Below, one piece after another: positions 35,384 to 44,331 of a stretch of DNA of 64,000 bases. This DNA is from Gordius sp. MW1. Its lineage: Eukaryota > Nematomorpha > Gordioida > Gordea > Gordiidae. Positions within the stretch are counted from its first letter, which is position 1. Each line of letters opens with the position of its first letter. Under the pieces are notes generated by a model. That model ran no database searches. It was not told where the DNA came from and was given only the letters and a program-made list of their open reading frames with translations. The stretch covers positions 15,161,075 to 15,225,074 of the forward strand of contig OZ038533.1 of NCBI GenBank assembly GCA_964036665.1, read 5' to 3'. Made by a program: the position numbers and the translations under genes.

Positions 35384-35447
35384 TAACCTAAAATTTGACC
35401 TTGGGCGAACCTCGGGTCCGCCCCACCTAAGGTTTTTCCCACCACTA

Positions 35448-35624
35448 CATGGGCGTACCCAGGTTTTGAATTAATGGGGGGGGGGGGGGGGCAAAACGCT
35501 AAAAGTTCATTTAGAGGGGGGCAAAACATAAATTTTATTAATTTTTCAATGTTTTTGCATTGAAATTTTATTTTCTCTTAAAATAAGAAGGGGGCAGCCG
35601 CCCCCCCCCCTGCGTACGCCCATG
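35448..35624. mobile_element. hAT-type MITE, GGGCGTAGCCAGG family
   Basis: Ends CATGGGCGTACCCAGG and TGCGTACGCCCATG, with long G/C homopolymers just inside each end and an AT-rich core. It is followed after 2 bp by another copy, so no clean target duplication can be read. Confidence 0.75.
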
Positions 35625-35626
35625 GT

Positions 35627-35782
35627 CATGGGCGTAGCCAGCATCGGAATTAAAGGGGAACGATAATGATTTAGGGAGGGGCAAAATGTTCATTTATTTA
35701 GCCATAATTTTAATAAATTTCAACAAAAATTCGGATTTAGAGGGGGGGCCGCCCCTCTCTGCCCCCCCTGGCTACGCCCATA
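35627..35782. mobile_element. hAT-type MITE, GGGCGTAGCCAGG family, adjacent copy
   Basis: Starts CATGGGCGTAGCCAGC and ends CCTGGCTACGCCCAT. The interior has GATTTAGGGAGGGGCAAAAT as in the copy at 38812-38955, so it belongs to that subfamily rather than to its neighbour's. Confidence 0.75.
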
Positions 35783-36107
35783 AATATAGCTAATATTTCA
35801 AAAGCTATTATAGATTAGATAAACCGCTATTTACCATCTAAGTTTTATTTCAATTGTTACAATACAATTGATTGGCTTAGTCTGTTTTATATATAAAACA
35901 TAAAAACAAACGGCATTGAATAAAGTGCTTTACAAAATACATTTCTTATAATTAAATTGCTAAAAATGAGTTATGCATTGTTATCGGAGACCAGAGGAAA
36001 TATTTAAATTTTATTAAGTAAGAGATGAAAATATAGGTATTCTACTAATAATAATTAGCACTTTGAAATTAGCCCCCTGGGAATTATAGATATGATTGAT
36101 ATTTAAA

Positions 36108-36264
36108 CATAGGCTTAGCCAGGGGGTAGCAGGGAGGGGCGGCTGCCACCCTTACAAATGCAAAATTTCTTTAAAAATAGATAAAATTTTGGATAAATTT
36201 CAAACAAAAATATTTTGCCCCTGCCTAAATCATTATTATCCCCCTCTTCATGGATGTGCCCATG
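36108..36264. mobile_element. Degenerate GGGCGTAGCCAGG-family MITE
   Basis: Ends CATAGGCTTAGCCAGGGGG and GGATGTGCCCATG, with flanking near-duplicate TATTTAAA / TATTAAAA (7 of 8). The interior has the family's GCCCCTGCCTAAATCATTA motif in reverse. Confidence 0.6.
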
Positions 36265-36284
36265 TATTAAAACTACCAACAGTG

Positions 36285-36455
36285 ACATAGCTGAATATTG
36301 TTGTATAAAAACGGTAAATGTGGAATGATAACGTAAGTAGAGGGAAATGGAACGCGATATTTCGGACACTCATGGTCCATCTTCAGAAGGAGAAGATGAA
36401 GTTTCAAAAAATAAAAAAGAAGTAAAGTGAGTATAAAAACGATGATATAGATATA
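36285..36455 (-). repeat. Inverted partner repeat with hammerhead-like core (left)
   Basis: About 170 bp that match the complement of 40425-40605: CAACAATATTCAG, ACGGTAAATGTGGA, GAAATGGAACGCGATATTTC, GGTCCATCTTC and AGTGAGTATAAAAACG all recur inverted. The pair brackets composite copy C and a foldback element. Confidence 0.75.
36356..36386 (-). ncRNA. Hammerhead-ribozyme-like core (minus)
   Basis: On the minus strand: CTGAAGA (fits CUGANGA), T, stem GGAC, loop CATGAGT, stem GTCC, GAAA, then TATC. GAAA-U-AUC has the form of the very short stem III and cleavage triplet GAAA-C-GUC seen in retroelement hammerheads, with a U-A pair replacing C-G. One unpaired T before stem II departs from the strict consensus, so activity is unproven. 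Confidence 0.4.
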
Positions 36456-36837
36456 AAAAAAATAAATAAGGAAAAAAACTCGGGCCTTCGGCCCTCGTTG
36501 GAAGGGGGAGGGGGGAAGGGGGAAGGGGAAGGGAAGGCAGGGAAGGGAAGGGGAAGGGAGGTGCAGGAGGGAAGGGGGAACGAAACTCATCTATACTCCG
36601 TATAAACGTAGCATATTTGCTATGCAATTTATGGGCGAGAAAGGTGGGAAGGGGCGAGAATGTCTATAGGGGGGGGGGGGTATTAAATGCAAAATGATTA
36701 GTTAATTATTTATGCAAATTTTCCATTTAATTAAAAAAAAATTTTTTGTCCCTTACGGGATTCGAACCAGCAATTAAGATACATGTTGGACGGACGGACG
36801 GACGGACAACAAAAAGCGAGCCCCATTTTAAATTTTT

Positions 36838-37035
36838 TGTGATTTAGATCAATTGTTAGCGACCTCGAATTGCCAAGAGGCAAAATTTTTGTTGTAATAT
36901 TTTAACTGAATCCATTAGGTTTATTATATATTAACAATATTTATCCACTCTTGATTCATTCGTTAATAAATAAATCAACGGTTTTCCATTAAAAAACGAA
37001 TTATAAAACTTTCAAATCTTGTTCTTGCAAAATCC
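36838..37035 (+). repeat. ~200-bp dispersed repeat
   Basis: Matches 60382-60572 in the same orientation (GATTTAGATCAATTGTTAG, TTGCCAAGAGGCAAAAT, TTTTAACTGAATCC, CTTTCAAATCTTG). It contains the palindrome TTGCCAAGAGGCAA. No coding or terminal repeats identified. Confidence 0.65.
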
Positions 37036-37209
37036 AAAGCTAACCCTATTTGTTTAGAGATATTATAAGCTATTCGAAATTGAACCAGCATGGTTCTTTC
37101 ATATAAATGATATATATTTTTAACGTGTAAAAATTAAATTACACATGATAATAAATTCCGAATCTGGTTCAATTGACAAAAGTTCATTTGTAAAAATCTT
37201 TAAATATCT

Positions 37210-37260
37210 AAATCTAACCCTAACCCTATATCTAAATCTAACCCTAACCCTTGCCTATAT
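37210..37260 (+). repeat. Telomere-like CTAACCCTAACCC pieces
   Basis: Two blocks of ATCTAAATCTAACCCTAACC occur side by side. The complement AAGGGTTAGGGTTAGATTTA recurs at about 51866 and 63488 inside other composite copies, so this is a module of the repeat family rather than a telomere. Confidence 0.55.
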
Positions 37261-37599
37261 TACATTTTGCCTATATACATTTTGCACAGAAGTGAAATTT
37301 ACAAAATAAATGATAATAATATTGGAAAACTTACCAAACGCAGAGGGTTTTAAGTCACACTTATAACTGCGCATGCGCATAAGCAATTATTGCCTGTATT
37401 AGATTTTGTGGAGTTAAAAACATAAAAAAGTTATTAAACTAGCATGCGCATAAGCAATTATTGTCTATATTAGATTTTGACTATGTTAGATTTTGCACAG
37501 AAGCGATTTTTTTAAAGAACGGGAGTTTAGAGATTTAGAGATTTAGAGATTTTTACAAATGAACTTTTGTCAATTGAAACGATACCATAAATTCCAGCC

Positions 37600-37785
37600 T
37601 CCCCCCTGCGTAGCCAGGGCATAGGGGGAGGCATAAAGTGGAGGCTGCCCCCCCCCCTAAAATTAAAAAACATTAATATTTAAAAAAATTATGACTAAAA
37701 TTTCAAAACATCAATTCGCCCCTCCCTAAATCATTACTGCCCCCCCCCCTAAATTTAAATCTTGACTACACCCATAATGAAAACT
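37600..37785. mobile_element. Degenerate GGGCGTAGCCAGG-family MITE
   Basis: CCTGCGTAGCCAGGGCATAGG at the left and GACTACACCCATAATG at the right, with C- and G-runs and a CCCCTCCCTAAATCATTA interior. Ends are too eroded for a target duplication. Confidence 0.5.
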
Positions 37786-38811
37786 AATGAAGTTATTAGA
37801 AATTGATTTGATTTACAATGAATGAGATGGCCAAAAACAAAAATCAATATAGAATTAAAACGATCTCGCCCTAACTAAGGGGCAAATATAACATGTGGGA
37901 AAGTTGTGTGTTAATAAATGGCGATGAAAAGTTTGTGGGATTTGAAAATAAGCTTATTTTTAAAAAAAATAATAAACACACATTTAATTTAAAAATGTCA
38001 GATAATATTATAATAAGGCAGCTGGGTATGTGTATAGGACAAAAATTATTTCTAAAAACAACATCGCAATTCATCTTAAAATGTCACCCACGTATTTTAA
38101 AGTAGGTTCAAACAATAACTGACGGTGAACGTGTGGCTTAAGATAAGGCTTCGGGCCAACCAGTCTACGACAAACTAATTTTTCCATAGGAATTTTAAAA
38201 CTGGAAATTTCAAAAGTTGAGTATTGACCTAATAGAGGCTAGTTACCTAGAATGGAAATTACAAAAGGGTTTTTCAAGGTGACTTATATTTTTTCAATCT
38301 TATTCCCTGCATGGTTGACGGTAAGATCTCACTAAATTTGGAGCAATAATTCAACTAGAGGAGCGCGAGTTGAAATTTAGTAATCAAGAGAGCTGGGTAG
38401 AGAGTAGTAAAAATCGTGTGATTTTTACGGTAGCTAACTGCTTCCCCTACCTCCCTCAATATATGCACGGTTACAAAGCATTTTAAGAGCGCGGTAATTA
38501 ATTTAAAATGTTGATTTGGTGTTAAAACTTGAATTTCAACTAAAAAAAGAGATACAAGACATCTAAATAAAAGTTTGTAAATAAGATAAAAATATTTTTG
38601 CCATGTTTTAAACAATAAATAGGCATGTGGGGTGGTAAGTTTACAATAATAACAAAGGTAGCTGCTATAACCAGATAAAATAATGACATTAAATATAACA
38701 AATTATTATTCAATCAAACCCTCCCCCCCCCCGCCGTCTTAAAAAACAAATGTTAGTGTGAAGGTTTATTTAAATTAATAGGTGTTCAAAAAATACGGAT
38801 TATCCTAGTTA
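37786..38811. other. Non-coding stretch inside composite C region
   Basis: Several short open frames on both strands, none resembling a known family. No RNA gene or element end is recognised. Confidence 0.35.
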
Positions 38812-38955
38812 GCATGGGCGTAGCCAGCTTTGGAATTACAGGGGAGCATTAATGATTTAGGGAGGGGCAAAATGATAATTTTTGAGAAATTTATAAAATT
38901 TTAGATTTAGAGGGGAGCAGCTGCCCCTCCCTGCCTTCCCCTTGGCTATGGCCAT
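38812..38955. mobile_element. 144-bp hAT-type MITE, GGGCGTAGCCAGG family
   Basis: Starts GCATGGGCGTAGCCAGC and ends TTGGCTATGGCCAT. It is flanked by a perfect 8-bp duplication CCTAGTTA (38804-38811 and 38956-38963). Confidence 0.9.
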
Positions 38956-40130
38956 CCTAGTTAAACTTAAAGAATCCAAAAATTATATTCAAATCTTGAG
39001 AAGGTATGGTAAAATTAATAAAAGACTTTAGCAGTAATTTAAAAAAATTAGATTAAATTGAATTAAACCAATCTGAAAATTTCAATGGATCCATTTTTAT
39101 TGATCAGTAGCCAGCAAACGGCCAAAAAGAATATAAATACATAAAAGACAACAAAAACAATAAAAAATTTCGGTTTATACTTTGGCCAATGGTTATTTTT
39201 TTCATTGGTCAGTAGCCAGGACACGGTCAAAAAAGATATAAATACATAAAAGACGAAAAAAAAGAAGAAACTTTGGCCAATGGTCATTTTTTTTATTGGT
39301 CAGTAGCCAGGACACGGTCAAAAAGTCATATTATCAATGGTATTAACAAGAACAATATATTAATTAAAAAAACTAAAAAAAAATTTTGCCCTCTCCGGGT
39401 ATCGAACTAGCAATTAAGAATTTGCCCTCGCAGGGAGTCGAACCCACATCAGTAGACGCATAGGCTTTTGTAGGAGGGGGGCACAGGGACCCATATCAGT
39501 AGAGGCATAGGCCCTTCTACGGGAGGGCATATGGTAATTATCAATGTTAACCTAATATAACAATTCAAAAAACGAATAAAAATTCGATTCACTCTTTGGT
39601 AAATGGTCATTTTATACAGTGGTCAGTAGCCAACGGACGGCCAAAAAGTCATATTATCAATCGTGCTAACAAGAACGATATATTAATTATTAAAAAAAAC
39701 TAAAAAAATTTTTTGCCCTCTCCGGGTATCGAACTAGCAATTAAGCATTTGCCCTTGCCGGGATTCGAACCTACATCAGTAGAGGCATAGGCTTTTGTAG
39801 GGGGGGGGGGGCACAGGAACCCATATCAGTAGAGGCATAGGGCTTCTAGGAGAGGGCGTAGGGTAATTATCAATGTTAACTTAATATACCAATTCAAAAA
39901 CGAAAAAAAAATTCGAATTATAATTTGGCCAATGGTCAATTTTTTTATTGGTCAGTAGCCAGGACACGGTCAACAAGTCATATTCAATGGTATTCACAAG
40001 AACAATATATTAATTTAATTTTAAAAAAAAAATTGCCCTCTCCGGGTATCGAACCAGCAATTCAGAACGTTGGAAGGACAACGGACGGACGGACAACAAA
40101 AAGCGAGCTTATAAATTGCATAGCAATTAA

Positions 40131-40401
40131 TTATAGAATAGCGAGAAATTAACAATAGCGATTGTAGGGATGGATGTTTTTATAAGAATAGAATAGGTAC
40201 ACATGGAGTTAGGAAAAAAGGTGCGAAAATAAATAGCTAATAATAATTAGCGAAAGGGGGAACACAGGTATTTATATAAATATAATAACTGTGCTTAACA
40301 AATAATAGTATTGGGTAATGAATTCCTAACTCCATGTGTACCTATTCTATTATAAAAACATCCATCCCTACAATTGCTATTGTTAATTTCTCGCTATAAC
40401 C
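40131..40401. mobile_element. Foldback element with ~80-bp arms
   Basis: The left arm 40131-40211 and right arm 40320-40401 are nearly perfect inverted repeats (AGCGAGAAATTAACAATAGC, GTAGGGATGGATGTTTTTAT, GGTACACATGGAGTTAGGA). The spacer is about 108 bp. It abuts the right end of composite copy C. No target duplication is clear. Confidence 0.75.
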
Positions 40402-40424
40402 AGTTTTTTAATTTATTGTTTACA

Positions 40425-40605
40425 TCTATATCAGCGTTTTATACTCACTTTACTTCATTATTATTTTATGAGACTTCATCTTCTTCTTTTTCCCCCTGAA
40501 GATGGACCATAAGTGTCCGAAATATCGCGTTCCATTTCCCTCTAATCACGTTATCAATCAATCCACATTTACCGTTTTTATACAACAATATTCAGATAAA
40601 CGGAT
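40425..40605 (+). repeat. Inverted partner repeat with hammerhead-like core (right)
   Basis: Complementary in order to 36285-36455. Together they form an inverted pair about 4 kb apart around composite C and the foldback element. Confidence 0.75.
40496..40526 (+). ncRNA. Hammerhead-ribozyme-like core (plus)
   Basis: CTGAAGA, T, GGAC, loop CATAAGT, GTCC, GAAA, TATC. It differs from the minus-strand copy only in the loop (A for G), so stem and core are conserved between copies. The same caveat applies: one unpaired T before stem II. Confidence 0.4.
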
Positions 40606-41915
40606 TGAAAATTTTAGATCATAGTGACATAGCTAGCCTTTGTGCCTTGGGAGGGGATATTAGTAATGAAGGAGGAAAAATAGTGAAGCCATTTTTGGGA
40701 AGTCATTGGCTTTATATGTGCATGTGGTACATGAAAATATGCAAGAGAAAGAGATGTTGAACATTAAGCATGTAAGATGGACAAATAAATTAAAACCAGG
40801 ATGTTATTAGTGAATTTAATAATATTTTTATATATTTTGAAAGTGTTAAAAAGTTAAAAACGACTTTCAAAGCCCAGATATTTTTTCATTGAATATTAAA
40901 ATTAGTTATTAGATAATAGCAGTTCATTTTACCTTTTACACGATGAATTTATAATATCATCGGACGGAATAACATCTATAAACTCACTCATGTTTTAAGC
41001 TTTAAAGCTAGTGACGATTCCATTTTGTCCAATGGAACGAAGACAAATTTTAATTCGTTTTAGCAATGTTAACGATCTTTCGCATGAACATCAAGCCATT
41101 GGGATAGATAAAATTATTAATAATAAAGTTTAGAAAACACTGTTGAGAGTTATATTTTAATAAGTAAAAAAATATTATTACTTTATATTTTATTCGAAGG
41201 TAAAAAATTATCAAATATTATCCATATTTTTTTACCATTATTATTTCGACATTTACCATTATCATTTCGGCATCTTGCAGTTCTAACCATGATAATTAAT
41301 AACATCTGATTTGTCGCAAAAAAGGGGAGAAAAGGTTTAAACCCTTTAATAACTTATATAAATTACAATTAATTTTCGGAAATCATAAATCAAATTTTAA
41401 TTAAATTAATGAATTGGTAGACTCAAAAGAGTATAAAGCTATTGTTTAGAGCTAAGGGCTTTAAAAATAAGTTAAGCTTTAATTGCTTGCTACTATTTTC
41501 ATTGTAGCGAATATTAATTATAACAAACTCGGATTTTAATTTAAAAAAATTTATATAAAATTTTGGACATATGTCGACTTAACAATTTTATAAAATTTGC
41601 ATCCTTTATTATCTTTTACGGCACATTTATTTAAAATATTATAATTAAAAGTTTGATGAACCAAATAATTATAATCATCATATTGTTTTCTAAATTAAGA
41701 TAAAATTAAAAAAACTGCTCAAATGGCCAAAGATTCTTCCCTTGGGGGGGGGGGCTAAGAAGCCAGGTTTTTCCTCTTGGGGGGGGGGGGGCTTGGCCCC
41801 CACGCCCGTCACTATCAACGCCACTGAAACTAAGTTACACGATAAAATAATTTATGTTTTGACCTATTAAACGAAGGAAGAGAGGTGCTATCGCAGTCTA
41901 AAAGGGCCCTTGAGA
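40606..41915. other. AT-rich spacer with two G-run blocks
   Basis: No gene seen. At 41735-41830 there are two long G-runs in a repeat unit (TTCCCTTGGGGGG, then CTAAGAAGCCAGG and CTCTTGGGGG), similar to 46845-46910. It is probably an eroded MITE end. Confidence 0.4.
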
Positions 41916-43900
41916 AATTTAATACTAAATAATCGATTTTTTTAATGCCAGAGAGTTTTAAAGGCTCAATTTCTAGATATGCCTGAGTTCAGTTGGCGAA
42001 GCTATAATACCTTTTATATTTTTTTGTAATCCTATTCATAAAACTTTCACTTAATATGAAAACAAACAACTCCGTGATAGCAAAAATATGGCATATAATT
42101 ACAGTATAACTAGCATTTTAATTTATATTATTTATAAATATTCTGCACATAAAAAACTTCATTATTGCAAAAGATCATTGGTCTCACAGCAACTTCATGC
42201 AACCAATCCTGCCCTATCTATACACATTTTATTATTTTTAGCAACTTTAATTTTATTTAAATATCTTTAACAGTCGCTGAAGTTTGTTTGGCTAATCCCT
42301 CATATTAATTTTTTGTTGCATTGCCTATTAATGAACTTAATTCTTTTTTTCATAGACGAAACAGTCTATTTAAATGAAATGGGAGGGGCAAAAAGTCTGA
42401 TACTGATTTTAATTTTAACCATAAATACATTAAATACATAAGGACAAATTTAAAGGGAGAGGGGACAGCTTTCCACCTGCTAAAGCCAAGGCTTCTCTTC
42501 GAAATTTCGTTTTTCCTTTATATCACACTATTTAAAATTTAGAATTTAAGAAAGAGTAAATGGGCAATTATAGCACCGCTCTCAATAGCTCCATGGTTAA
42601 AATATTTTTTTAAGTTATGACAGTCTTTTAAAACAAAACTGTTTATTCTTGGAAAAATTATTTAGCTAACATTTGTTTGTGTTCTAATAAATTAATAGGT
42701 GAATTCTTAGTAAAAAAATTAAAAAATGAGCATTTATCCTAGAAATCCTTTATTTTTTCTCTAATTTGTTCCTTGTATAGATTTTCGCAAATTTTTAATG
42801 CCTGAGAAGCGCCTTTATAAACAATTTTAAATGTAATTTTTTTAAGGGGTGCAAATTATTACGACGAAAATCATTTGGGAAGATATGTATACCCTCGAGG
42901 GATCTATAGCCCCGGTGTCCCCTAATTAATTTTTTTTAGGAAAAACTCCTTTGTAGTTTCATATTAATATCTATCCTGATGTTTGGTTATTCAATTTAAA
43001 AAAACCTTGGTGAGGCTATAAAGGATATTAGCTAGTTGACCCAAATTAGTAATTAAAATGAAAGGTGCTAGCCAAAATGCGACATCCGGACTGTACAATG
43101 CTTTTATATCTATTCTCTTTCAAATTAATATTATTAAATATAATTTTTTTTCGCTCTTACTCTATAATTTGAATTTGGAAAAATTTCAACTCATACAAGT
43201 TATTGGTCGAAAGTAATGTATATAAAATTATAATAAAGTCACTTTATATACAAACAAACAAATAAATAATTTTTTAAATGCACGATTAATGCATTTTTAT
43301 TTATACAAAATTAATTTAGTAAACTTTGGATATATACTATTAAAATAAAATGGTAAAAAGAGCTAGAAAACAAGAATCAAAATTTTCATTTATAAATGAT
43401 ATAGCTACAAATTGAAGGGCGAATATATTTTATTTATATTATGCTTAGGTGACAATTTTTTAAGAAATATTTAAAATTTAATATTTCCCCTAAATATTAT
43501 AATAGGTTGATAAGAAAGCTGAAATTTAAACTTATGCAGAAATAAGAATGAATATCATATAATATAAATTATTTATGTATTGAAATTCTCAATAAATAAA
43601 CATTGTGAACAAAAGCTATGTTTTATAATTGTGTTTATAAAATTTAATATAAAAAGGGCTAACATTCGGGCTCACAAAATGACACTTGATTCCGGTTTTA
43701 AGGTGACATTAATACTCGCCAAATTAATTTCCGAATTTTAAATTGCTAAATTATTATAATTTATTGGAGTTTCATGCCAATAAAATTGCATTTGTCAATG
43801 AAAATTATGGTGCGCTTTTAAATTTTTAATCGATTAGATAACTTGTATATAATTATTTTAAAAAACGTGTAAATAAATATTATTTTTAAGCTTTTATAAT

Positions 43901-43987
43901 TTTGAGCCAACATGATTCAATGGGCATTTAAAGGTAAATTTTTTTGAGCCAACATGATTCAATGGGCATTTAAAGGTAAATTTTTTT
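43901..43987 (+). repeat. 42-bp tandem duplication upstream of the GPCR
   Basis: GAGCCAACATGATTCAATGG plus GCATTTAAAGGTAAATT occurs twice head to tail, identical by eye. This indicates a very recent slippage about 400 bp before the start codon. Confidence 0.85.
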
Positions 43988-44162
43988 AATGAAACAACCA
44001 TTACGATATTATTCTATCAAAAACTAATGTTAAATTAGGTTGAGGGATATAATTGTTTTTTAAAAATCAATATTTATCGTAAAGTTAATAACTACTTATT
44101 TTTTTTATGTTATTAAAATTATATTGCCTGTGTGTTATTTTATTTTGCCATATAAACACTTT

Positions 44163-44205
44163 GTTCCTAGAGTGTTCACCGACAAAGATCACTGTAAGAA
44201 AATAT
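44163..44205 (+). promoter_or_regulatory. Conserved block upstream of intact GPCR
   Basis: CCTAGAGTGTTCACCGACAA then AGATCACTGTAAG, about 127-170 bp before the ATG. It is shared with copies 1 and 2 at similar distance and is better preserved than the sequence around it. Possible core promoter or 5' UTR element. Confidence 0.4.
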
Positions 44206-44331
44206 ATCTTGTAATATGCGTTCATTTAATAACAATAATTTCAAATAAATATAATAATAAACGATGTGACAATGTCCTTTTGTAATAATTCTAATAATTC
44301 ATTTTACCATCTATTATAGCTTAAAGGGCAA

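Larger units (their letters stand above)
36478..40130 (+). repeat. Composite repeat family, copy C
   Basis: Starts ACTCGGGCCTTCGGCCCTCG after an A-run, then about 110 bp of purine-rich DNA. TTTGCTATGCAATTTATGGG, GGGGCGAGAATG and GGGATTCGAACCAGCAATT follow, with a GGAC microsatellite at 36789-36806. Unrelated AT-rich DNA, telomere-like pieces and MITEs occupy 36830-39060. From 39080 to 40015 there are array units mixed with GGGTATCGAAC and GGGAGTCGAACCC pieces and GGTAATTATCAATGTTAAC. It ends GACGGACGGACAACAAAAAG then CATAAATTGCATAGCAATTA. The middle may be nested insertions or two elements read together. Confidence 0.65.

Noticed and set aside
36273..36627. Proline/phenylalanine- or glycine/arginine-rich open frames (also at 559-861, 51487-51794 and 56480-56795)
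   Set aside because: These are the purine-rich block of the composite repeat read as codons. There are no protein features beyond the simple repeat.
38804..38963. MITE as a promoter or operator palindrome
   Set aside because: The inverted repeats and exact 8-bp target duplication explain it fully as a transposon insertion.
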